From Hyphomicrobiales bacterium (lineage in GTDB: Bacteria > Pseudomonadota > Alphaproteobacteria > Rhizobiales > JAJFHC01), in the NCBI GenBank assembly GCA_021775835.1, contig JAJFHC010000043.1, positions 1 through 13,786 of the forward strand: a stretch of 13,786 bases of DNA. The letters are read 5' to 3'. A program made the position numbers and the translations under genes. This document shows positions 7,771-13,786 of the stretch, piece by piece; positions within the stretch are counted from its first letter, which is position 1, and the number at the start of each line of letters is the position of its first letter. The notes below the pieces were generated by a model that had not been told where the DNA came from, did no database searches, and saw only the letters and a list, made by a program, of their open reading frames with translations.

Positions 7771-8766
7771 ATGACAGTGACACAGGGTGACAAAAAGGCG
7801 CCGGCGCACCCGTCGGAAAACCGGGGCGTCATGGTCCTTATTGCAGGACCGACGGCGTCGGGCAAGTCTGCGGTTGCCCTCAAGCTTGCCCGTACCCTCG
7901 ATGGCGTTATCGTCAATGCCGATTCCATGCAGCTTTATCGTGACCTGCAGATCCTTTCGGCACGGCCAAGCGTGACCGATGAGGCAATGGTTCCCCACAG
8001 GCTCTATGGGACGGTCGACGGAGCTGAGGCGTATTCCGTGGGAAAGTGGCTCGATGCGGCAACCGCCGAGATATCGACGGCGTTGAGCGCGGGTAAGGTG
8101 CCGATCATAACCGGTGGTACAGGGCTCTATTTCCGTGCACTGGAAAACGGGCTCACCGCAATTCCTGATGTTCCTGCCGCTGTTCGGCACCGATGGCGGG
8201 ACCGGATGGAGGCAGAAGGGCCGCAGGCATTGTATGGAGCGCTTCGCGATGTCGATGAGGAAACAGCCGCCCGGATCAAGCCGGGGGACCGGCAGCGTAT
8301 TGTCAGGGCGCTCGAGGTGTTCGACGCAACGGGACGTACGCTGTCGCAGTGGCAAAAGGAAACCGCTAAGGGCCCGGTTGGACCGGATTGCGAAGTCATC
8401 CGGTTGTTTGTGACGCTTGACCGGGCCGAATTGTATCAGCGGTGCGATGCCAGATTCGAGAACATGATCGAGATCGGGGCGATCGACGAGGTTGAACGAT
8501 TGCTGGCCCGAAACCTCGATGAGGGCCTGCCGGTGATGAAAGCTGTAGGGGTCAGGCAAATTGGGGCCTACCTGCGTGGCGAGACCGATTTTGAGTCGGC
8601 GATTTCCTCAGCGCAGATGTGGACCCGCCGCTATGCCAAACGACAGCTAACGTGGCAGCGAAGTAATATGATTTCGTGGAAATGCATATTTGCGCATGAT
8701 ATGGAAAGAAACGGATCGGATTTATTGTCATTTCTTCGCGATAAAGAGTTGACCGGATCGTCGTGA
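7771..8766 (+). CDS. miaA: tRNA dimethylallyltransferase MiaA
   Basis: MiaA transfers the dimethylallyl group from dimethylallyl diphosphate to N6 of A37 in tRNAs that read UNN codons. The product has 331 residues if ATG 7771 is used. The features are the P-loop GPTASGKS (26-33), VNADSMQLYRDLQILSARPS (48-67, with the catalytic Asp51 and substrate-binding region), GGTGLYFRAL (115-124), and IKPGDRQRIVRALEVF. Near the C-terminus is the family signature MWTRRYAKRQLTWQR. The start is uncertain: 7771 has no good ribosome binding site, and an in-frame ATG at 7831 (immediately before VLIAGPT, with GGGG 5 nt upstream) is possible. A still earlier ATG at 7672 would overlap serB and is unlikely. It precedes ilvI by 113 bp. 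Confidence 0.94.
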   Translation: MTVTQGDKKAPAHPSENRGVMVLIAGPTASGKSAVALKLARTLDGVIVNADSMQLYRDLQILSARPSVTDEAMVPHRLYGTVDGAEAYSVGKWLDAATAEISTALSAGKVPIITGGTGLYFRALENGLTAIPDVPAAVRHRWRDRMEAEGPQALYGALRDVDEETAARIKPGDRQRIVRALEVFDATGRTLSQWQKETAKGPVGPDCEVIRLFVTLDRAELYQRCDARFENMIEIGAIDEVERLLARNLDEGLPVMKAVGVRQIGAYLRGETDFESAISSAQMWTRRYAKRQLTWQRSNMISWKCIFAHDMERNGSDLLSFLRDKELTGSS

Positions 8767-8780
8767 AACGATAGGGTTCG

Positions 8781-8799
8781 CCGCCTTTGGCCGGATTTT
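8781..8799 (+). terminator. weak candidate terminator after miaA
   Basis: CCGCC and GGCCGG can pair around a TTT loop if one C is bulged. A run of four T (8796-8799) follows closely, 14 bp after the miaA stop. The stem is short and imperfect and the T-run is short, so miaA may partly read through into ilvI. Confidence 0.3.
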
Positions 8800-8879
8800 C
8801 CCTATAAAATCAGTGCAAATCGGCAAATTTTGAGAAAAATGACGGTCCATACCTACGGACAATAGAAAGGTTCGGTACG

Positions 8880-10634
8880 ATGGCGCAGCAAATGACTGGT
8901 GCGGAAATCACAATCAAGGCTCTGGTTGACCAGGGCGTGGATGTCATTTTCGGATATCCGGGCGGCGCCGTGCTTCCTATCTATGATCAGATATTCAAAC
9001 AGAATCAGATCCGCCATATTCTCGTCCTCCACGAACAGGGGGCGGTACACGCCGCGGAAGGCTATGCGCGTTCGACCGGTAAGCCCGGTGTCGTTCTTGT
9101 GACGTCCGGGCCGGGTGCAACGAATGCCGTAACCGGCCTCACCGACGCCTTGATGGATTCAATTCCCATCGTCTGCCTCACCGGCCAGGTCGCCACCCAT
9201 TTGATTGGCAATGACGCGTTCCAGGAAGCCGATGTCGTCGGCATTACGCGACCGTGCACAAAACACAATTATCTGGTCAAGGACCCGAACGTTCTTGCCC
9301 GCGTCCTGCACGAAGCCTTCTACGTGGCGGCAAACGGGCGTCCGGGGCCGGTTGTCGTCGATATTCCCAAGGATGTCCAGTTTGCCGAAGGTAAATACTG
9401 CGGTCCCAACAATGTTGCCCACAAGACCTACAGGCCGAAGGTCAAGGGCGATCAGAATGCGATCCGGGCGGCGGTGGAACTGATTGCCAACGCGAAAAAG
9501 CCGATTTTCTATACGGGCGGCGGCATCATCAATTCCGGTCCCGACGCGAGCCGTTTGCTGCGGGACTTTGTCCGCATGACCGGGTATCCGTTGACATCGA
9601 CATTGATGGGACTGGGGGCCTACCCGGCGGCCGATCCCCAGTGGCTGGGAATGTTGGGCATGCACGGCACATACGAGGCCAACAATGCAATGCACGACTG
9701 TGATGTCATGATCAACATCGGCGCGCGTTTCGATGATCGGATAACCGGCCTCATCGAGGCCTTTTCGCCTGGGTCGAAGAAGATTCACGTGGACATCGAT
9801 CCGTCGTCGATCAACAAGAACGTCAGGGTCGACATCCCGATCATCGGCGACTGTGCCCATGTACTGGAAGACATGATCCGGATCTGGAAGGCGCGTTCGA
9901 GCCAGCCCGACAAGGCGGCCCTGGCGAGTTGGTGGCAACAGATCGACGACTGGCGGGGCAGGGATTGCCTCAAGTACAAGAACCGCGACGATGTGATCAT
10001 GCCGCAATACGCGATCCAGCGGCTCTACGAACTTACCAAGGATCGGGACACCTACATATCGACCGAAGTCGGCCAGCATCAGATGTGGGCGGCGCAGTAC
10101 TACAACTTCGAAGAGCCCAACCGGTGGATGACCTCCGGCGGCCTGGGAACCATGGGCTATGGACTCCCTGCTGCTGTGGGCATTCAGCTTGCCCATCCGG
10201 ATTCTCTGGTCATAGACATTGCCGGCGAGGCATCGGTGCAGATGACCATGCAGGAGATGTCGACAGCCATACAGTACCGGTTGCCGATCAAGATTTTCAT
10301 CCTGAACAACGAGTACATGGGAATGGTGCGGCAATGGCAGGAACTGTTGCATGGTGGCCGATACTCTGAAAGCTATTCAGAGGCTCTGCCTGACTTCGTG
10401 AAGCTTGCCGAAGCGTATGGCGGTGTTGGCATCCGGGCCCAGAAGCCCGACGAACTTGACGATGCGATCAATGAAATGATCTCGGTTGATGCGCCGGTGC
10501 TATTCGACTGTGTGGTCGATAAGAAAGCCAATTGTTTTCCAATGATCCCATCGGGCAAGGCCCACAATGAAATGCTGCTGGGTGACGAGGGCGAAGACTC
10601 TGAAGTCTCCGACGCGGGCAAGATTCTGGTTTAA
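8880..10634 (+). CDS. ilvI: acetolactate synthase large (catalytic) subunit
   Basis: This ThDP-dependent subunit condenses pyruvate with pyruvate or 2-oxobutyrate, the first common step to valine, leucine and isoleucine. The 584 residues have the family's length and three domains. The N-terminal domain shows [13 protein letters not shown] (24-36) and the catalytic Glu52 in [15 protein letters not shown], followed by [14 protein letters not shown]. The middle FAD-binding domain contains [16 protein letters not shown] and [13 protein letters not shown]. The C-terminal ThDP domain carries [16 protein letters not shown] with [14 protein letters not shown]. The metal-binding motif reads Gly449-Glu450-Ala451, where the general ThDP-enzyme pattern is Gly-Asp-Gly. 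GAAAGG at 8865-8870 lies 9 nt before the ATG. ilvH follows 95 bp downstream. The symbol ilvB is also used for this gene. Confidence 0.96.
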   Translation: MAQQMTGAEITIKALVDQGVDVIFGYPGGAVLPIYDQIFKQNQIRHILVLHEQGAVHAAEGYARSTGKPGVVLVTSGPGATNAVTGLTDALMDSIPIVCLTGQVATHLIGNDAFQEADVVGITRPCTKHNYLVKDPNVLARVLHEAFYVAANGRPGPVVVDIPKDVQFAEGKYCGPNNVAHKTYRPKVKGDQNAIRAAVELIANAKKPIFYTGGGIINSGPDASRLLRDFVRMTGYPLTSTLMGLGAYPAADPQWLGMLGMHGTYEANNAMHDCDVMINIGARFDDRITGLIEAFSPGSKKIHVDIDPSSINKNVRVDIPIIGDCAHVLEDMIRIWKARSSQPDKAALASWWQQIDDWRGRDCLKYKNRDDVIMPQYAIQRLYELTKDRDTYISTEVGQHQMWAAQYYNFEEPNRWMTSGGLGTMGYGLPAAVGIQLAHPDSLVIDIAGEASVQMTMQEMSTAIQYRLPIKIFILNNEYMGMVRQWQELLHGGRYSESYSEALPDFVKLAEAYGGVGIRAQKPDELDDAINEMISVDAPVLFDCVVDKKANCFPMIPSGKAHNEMLLGDEGEDSEVSDAGKILV

Positions 10635-10653
10635 CGAATAGATTTTTACGGTT

Positions 10654-10752
10654 ATGGCGTCGGTGTTGGCGTGGCTGTCGGTAGGAACCTTGGCCAAGTC
10701 CCGCGGGCGCCCTGAAAGTTGGAACGATCATGAAAGAAGACCTCACAGTTGA
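10654..10752 (+). CDS. hypothetical 32-codon uORF overlapping the ilvH start (low confidence)
   Basis: An ATG 20 nt after the ilvI stop opens a frame of 32 codons that ends in TGA at 10750, 23 nt inside ilvH and in a different frame. It begins MASVLAWLSVGTLAKS, with two Val and three Leu in the first 13 residues. There is no Shine-Dalgarno ahead of it. It could be a branched-chain amino acid leader, a coupling device, or chance in a GC-rich gap. A 10-bp palindrome CTTGGCCAAG lies within it at 10689-10698. Confidence 0.15.
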   Translation: MASVLAWLSVGTLAKSRGRPESWNDHERRPHS

Positions 10753-11248
10753 ACGGCATACGATGTCGATTCTGGTGGACAATGAAGCCGGTGTCCTGGC
10801 GCGTGTCATCGGATTGTTTTCCGGACGCGGCTACAACATCGACTCTCTCACGGTGACGGAAGTCGATATCGAGGATCACGTGTCCCGGATCACGATCGTT
10901 ACAACCGGCACACCCATGATTATTGAACAGATCAAGGCACAACTGGATCGGCTGGTCCCGATTCACTCGGTTGTCGATTTGACGGTTGTCGGGCGTTCTC
11001 TCGAGCGCGAGCTTGCCCTGGTGAAGGTTGCAGGTACCGGCGAAAAACGGGTCGAGGCCTTGCGGTTGTCCGATGCGTTTCGCGCCCGTGTGGTCGATGC
11101 CACCAACGATTCCTTTGTATTCGAGTTGACCGGTGCTCCGGACAAGATCGACGCTTTCGTCCGGTTGATGGACGGTCTTGGTCTGGTTGAAGTGTCTCGC
11201 ACCGGTGTGGCCGCTATTTCGCGCGGTGCGGAGGGCATGGCGCACTGA
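10730..11248 (+). CDS. ilvH: acetolactate synthase small (regulatory) subunit
   Basis: IlvH binds the large subunit, raises its activity and confers feedback inhibition by valine. The 172 residues match the short bacterial form (about 160-175). The N-terminal ACT domain (about 7-85) has the effector-site signature NEAGVLARVIGLFSGRGYNI (18-37), followed by DSLTVTEVD and a second domain (about 90-165) with ELALVKV, DSFVFELTG and GLVEVSRTGVAAISRG. ATG 10730 is preceded by GGAA at 10721-10724. The 95-bp gap from ilvI is longer than expected for tightly coupled subunits and contains a candidate uORF. The stop is followed directly by a perfect inverted repeat. Confidence 0.96.
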   Translation: MKEDLTVERHTMSILVDNEAGVLARVIGLFSGRGYNIDSLTVTEVDIEDHVSRITIVTTGTPMIIEQIKAQLDRLVPIHSVVDLTVVGRSLERELALVKVAGTGEKRVEALRLSDAFRARVVDATNDSFVFELTGAPDKIDAFVRLMDGLGLVEVSRTGVAAISRGAEGMAH

Positions 11249-11269
11249 CACGATTTGGGTCAAATCGTG
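11249..11269 (+). repeat. perfect 9-bp inverted repeat directly after ilvH
   Basis: CACGATTTG (11249-11257) and CAAATCGTG (11261-11269) are exact reverse complements separated by GGT, beginning on the base after the ilvH stop codon. The tract that follows (ATTCCACTTGTTTTC) is only loosely T-rich. It may be a weak terminator, a 3'-end stabilising hairpin between ilvIH and ilvC, or an operator for ilvC. Confidence 0.5.
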
Positions 11270-11341
11270 ATTCCACTTGTTTTCTGGGGTTCACTCTCTA
11301 TTTTCACCGCCGAACATCGGCAATCAATCGATCCAATTTGA
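11267..11341 (+). CDS. hypothetical 24-codon frame before ilvC, possible leader (low confidence)
   Basis: A GTG that overlaps the right arm of the 11249-11269 dyad opens a frame reading MIPLVFWGSLSIFTAEHR and ends in TGA at 11339. Seven of 24 residues are Ile, Leu or Val. It has no ribosome binding site. The branched-chain residues are spread out rather than clustered, so chance is a serious alternative. Confidence 0.12.
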   Translation: MIPLVFWGSLSIFTAEHRQSIDPI

Positions 11342-11345
11342 CTAG

Positions 11346-12404
<1,059 letters not shown>

Positions 12405-12422
12405 GCTCTTGTAGATGAATCG

Positions 12423-12451
12423 AAAAAGGCGGTGCTGGACACCGCCTTTTT
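12423..12451. terminator. bidirectional intrinsic terminator between ilvC and the convergent small gene
   Basis: AAAAAGGCGGTG (12423-12434) and CACCGCCTTTTT (12440-12451) are perfectly complementary over 12 bp around CTGGA. The A and T tracts make it act in both directions. It starts 19 bp after the ilvC stop and lies 83 bp beyond the stop of the minus-strand gene at 12535. Confidence 0.93.
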
Positions 12452-12534
12452 CTATGGTCGCCTCAATGGATCACCGTTGGAATCGCATAAAGGGGTGGGT
12501 AGTCTTCCATTCTCCCCGGGCGACCGGCACCGGA

Positions 12535-12780
12535 TCAGTTCATGCCGAGGATCTGCATGAGCTGCCCGATGGTTGCCTCTGCGTCTTCAGTCTCACCCGC
12601 TGTGCAATAATTAGATGCCTTGTCGAGCAATTCGGTGAGCTGCTGTTTTTCGGATTCGCCCAGATCTCGCGAGGCGATTGCTAAATCGATGTCGCGGATC
12701 TGAGTTGAGCAGTCGGCCGCAGAAGAAGGGAAGGGGAGGACGGCGCACATAACTGCTGCCAAGATTGTTTTCTTGATCAC
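12535..12780 (-). CDS. small secreted (periplasmic) hypothetical protein with one Cys pair
   Basis: I do not recognise a named family. The start is GTG at 12780, preferred over the ATG at 12837 because GGAG lies 8 nt upstream and translation then begins directly with a signal peptide: MIKK, a hydrophobic core to about residue 18, and SSA before Ala22-Asp23-Cys24. The product is 81 residues, about 60 after cleavage. The mature part is predicted helical and acidic (RDIDLAIASRDLGESEKQQL, ELLDKASNYC, AEATIGQLMQIL). Its two cysteines, Cys24 and Cys59, could form a disulfide tying two helices together in the periplasm. It converges on ilvC and shares its terminator. Codon use resembles the neighbours, so there is no sign of recent transfer. 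Confidence 0.75.
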   Translation of the reverse strand: MIKKTILAAVMCAVLPFPSSAADCSTQIRDIDLAIASRDLGESEKQQLTELLDKASNYCTAGETEDAEATIGQLMQILGMN

Positions 12781-13209
12781 CGTTGTATCTCCAATTGTCT
12801 GCCCGACGTTTTCTGCCGCGGTTCTGTAAGCCTGCAAACATCAAGCAGACACCATGAATCTGGCCAGAATTTTGTGCCGCTCAGGCTGGAGGTTGATGAT
12901 TGTGTGGCGGTTTCGAGGTACAGGCTGTACGTCGGCGTCCGGTCGCCTCGTGCCGCGGTGCTTGCAATCGATGGCTAAATTGTTCTAGAAGTTATCTGCA
13001 CGCTGTTTGAGAACCATGGTTAATGGCTCCTTAAAGAGTCGATCATAAACTCTGGATTGATCGGTGTGCAGCAGTAGCGGAGAAGAACTCCGAAGCTGAG
13101 ACTAGAATGGACTGGCGAAACCGCCGGATTGGGCAAAATGGTTGACGTGAACCAAATTGACGGTCTGAAATTGACGACTGCCCTGGCAGCGTCCACAGCG
13201 CGCGCCCGT
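12781..13209. other. long intergenic region upstream of the leuA leader, no supported gene
   Basis: This 429-bp stretch separates the minus-strand secreted-protein gene from the leuA leader and must hold promoters for both. I see no RNA gene or protein family. Structures seen are a 13-bp odd palindrome GTACAG-G-CTGTAC (12918-12930), a CtrA-like site (13016-13034), a CGGAG/CTCCG hairpin (13078-13092) and three TTGACG hexamers at 13142, 13157 and 13171. The best promoter guess is TTGACG at 13142 with TGAAAT at 13166 (18-bp spacer), which is weak. Confidence 0.5.
13016..13034. promoter_or_regulatory. candidate CtrA binding site
   Basis: The sequence contains TTAA (13020-13023), seven bases, then TTAA (13031-13034), the exact full CtrA spacing known in alphaproteobacteria. 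The left half lies within ATGGTTAA (13016-13023), the reverse complement of the other published CtrA form, TTAACCAT. Neither flanking gene, leuA nor the small secreted protein, is a classic CtrA target, so the assignment rests on the motif alone. Confidence 0.4.
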
Positions 13210-13263
13210 GTGAGTAATAACTCACTTCTCCAACTCCCCGTCCTTCTCCTTACCAGCCCCTGA
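13210..13263 (+). CDS. leuL: leucine-rich leader peptide of leuA (candidate attenuator)
   Basis: A 17-residue frame from GTG 13210 reads MSNNSLLQLPVLLLTSP and stops at TGA 13261, 109 bp before leuA. Six of 17 residues are Leu, with five codons CTT or CTC clustered as LL-L-LLL and a neighbouring Val. That is the composition expected of a leader through which a ribosome senses charged tRNA-Leu. Leader-peptide attenuation of leu and ilv operons is established in proteobacteria. The start is unsure: no Shine-Dalgarno precedes the GTG. The same frame is open back to an ATG at 13138, which would give 41 residues with the same Leu-rich end. The first codons also form a GTGAGT/ACTCAC dyad (13210-13225). 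The annotation depends on composition and position only. Confidence 0.6.
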   Translation: MSNNSLLQLPVLLLTSP

Positions 13264-13293
13264 GCGCTGGCAGGCCCGTATATGCGGGCGGGC
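13253..13293 (+). promoter_or_regulatory. hairpins following the leader peptide of leuA
   Basis: CCAGC (13253-13257) pairs with GCTGG (13266-13270) across the leader stop codon. GCCCG (13274-13278) can pair with CGGGC at 13285-13289 or alternatively at 13289-13293. These could be the switching stems of an attenuator. The second stem is followed by GTTTGGGGG, with only three T, unlike the two strong terminators elsewhere in the window, so classical intrinsic termination is doubtful. Confidence 0.45.
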
Positions 13294-13372
13294 GTTTGGG
13301 GGATGAAAAATACCAGCATCTCAATTTGATTGTATCCGCGAATCAGCGGTGCATATCCCGAAGGACACGAAA

Positions 13373-13786
13373 ATGAATACGATTTCTGAGAACGACCGCG
13401 TCGTAATTTTTGACACAACCTTGCGTGATGGTGAGCAATCGCCTGGTGCGTCGATGACCCTGGAAGAGAAGATCCGGGTGGCAGATTTGCTCGACGACAT
13501 GGGCGTGGACATTATCGAGGCTGGTTTTCCGATTGCTTCCAACGGTGACTTCGAAGCGGTCCATGAGATTTCCAAGAGAACCAAGAATGCCGTGGTCTGC
13601 GGTTTGGCGCGGGCTGGATCAAAGGACATAGACAGAGCAGCCGAGGCGCTCAAGCCTGCAAAACAACCCCGTATCCACAGCTTCATATCGACCAGCCCGG
13701 TCCACATGAAATTCAAGCTGCAGATGGAACCCGAGGATGTTTTCGGTGCGGTGATCAGCAGCGTGACCAGGGCGCGTCAGTACACC
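13373..13786 (+). CDS. leuA: 2-isopropylmalate synthase, 3' end beyond window
   Basis: LeuA condenses 2-oxoisovalerate with acetyl-CoA to 2-isopropylmalate, the committed step of leucine synthesis; its keto-acid substrate comes from the ilv enzymes encoded just upstream. The frame runs open to the window end, giving 138 residues of a protein normally about 500-560 long. It starts with the TIM-barrel signature VIFDTTLRDGEQSPGASM (11-28), including the catalytic Arg18 and metal ligand Asp19. IIEAGFPIASNGDFEAV (48-64), VCGLARA (75-81) and HSFISTSPVHMKFKL (102-116) follow, all typical of LeuA rather than homocitrate or citramalate synthase. AAGGA (13361-13365) is 7 nt before ATG 13373. The C-terminal leucine-binding domain is not visible. 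Regulation by the leader at 13210-13263 is likely. Confidence 0.95.
   Translation, partial: MNTISENDRVVIFDTTLRDGEQSPGASMTLEEKIRVADLLDDMGVDIIEAGFPIASNGDFEAVHEISKRTKNAVVCGLARAGSKDIDRAAEALKPAKQPRIHSFISTSPVHMKFKLQMEPEDVFGAVISSVTRARQYT

Noticed and set aside
7729..8559. The serB reading frame stays open for a further 277 codons upstream, giving an apparent 575-residue protein.
   Set aside because: The extension is antisense to miaA, is full of Arg, His and Pro and has no domain. SerB is complete from 7728.
8839..8865. Short frame ATG...TAG (MTVHTYGQ) just before ilvI, considered as an attenuator leader.
   Set aside because: It contains only one branched-chain residue and no terminator or antiterminator pair follows. 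The repeated GCAAAT at 8815 and 8823 was also noted but is too short to interpret.
9159..10352. Open minus-strand frame of 397 codons inside ilvI.
   Set aside because: It is a codon-bias shadow of a well-conserved gene, with low-complexity composition and no family resemblance.
12456..12525. Distant 7-bp inverted repeat GGTCGCC / GGCGACC between the shared terminator and the small secreted gene.
   Set aside because: The arms are 56 bp apart and short. With this GC content chance is likely, and the strong terminator already explains the region.
12993..13005. GTTC-N7-TATC around the TTCTAGAA palindrome upstream of leuA, considered as an alphaproteobacterial LexA box.
   Set aside because: The second half-site does not match GTTC.
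13020..13418. Minus-strand frame of 132 codons across the leuA leader and start.
   Set aside because: It overlaps the confident start of leuA and the leader, and has no recognisable features.

Overview
The window reads as an ordinary chromosomal segment of an alphaproteobacterium with a GC content in the mid-to-high 50s (estimated by eye). The evidence is the gene order hflK-hflC-DUF2065-degP / serB / miaA / ilvI-ilvH-ilvC, which I know as a recurring alphaproteobacterial arrangement, together with protein wording typical of that class. A Rhodospirillales-like relative is plausible because leuA follows ilvC closely, but the sequence does not settle this. There are no IS elements, phage genes, CRISPR arrays, rRNAs or tRNAs that I can see.

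Layout. (1) 1-2310: glutathione-dependent formaldehyde oxidation. This holds the 3' three-quarters of a class III alcohol dehydrogenase gene, S-formylglutathione hydrolase, and a glutathione S-transferase-like gene, all on +. (2) 2311-2676: a gene-free, relatively AT-rich stretch with a perfect 8-bp dyad. (3) 2677-6573: a membrane and envelope quality-control block. hflK, hflC and a two-helix DUF2065 protein overlap by 4 bp at each junction, then comes a Do-type (DegP/HtrA) protease with a TTG start and a strong intrinsic terminator. (4) 6574-8766: serB (phosphoserine phosphatase, -) and miaA (tRNA dimethylallyltransferase, +) diverge from a gap of only 42 bp. A poorly explained 258-bp stretch lies downstream of serB. 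(5) 8880-12451: ilvI, ilvH and ilvC, the first two steps of branched-chain amino acid synthesis, end in a bidirectional terminator shared with a small secreted-protein gene on -. (6) 12781-13786: a long leader region and the first 138 codons of leuA, which is open to the window end.

The most interesting signal is in the leuA leader. A short open frame ends in a leucine-rich peptide (SLLQLPVLLL, six Leu) 109 bp before leuA, with hairpins after it but no U-tract. Its Val-Leu codons contain a 7-nt perfect complement of the leuA Shine-Dalgarno region. This suggests leucine-dependent attenuation that may act on translation rather than through a classical intrinsic terminator. Further upstream lies a sequence matching both published forms of the CtrA cell-cycle regulator site (TTAA-N7-TTAA and TTAACCAT). 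Two gaps inside the ilv cluster hold weaker candidates: a Val/Leu-containing overlapping uORF before ilvH, and a dyad plus a short Ile/Leu/Val-containing frame before ilvC. I found no clear novel multi-gene system; the interest here is regulatory.
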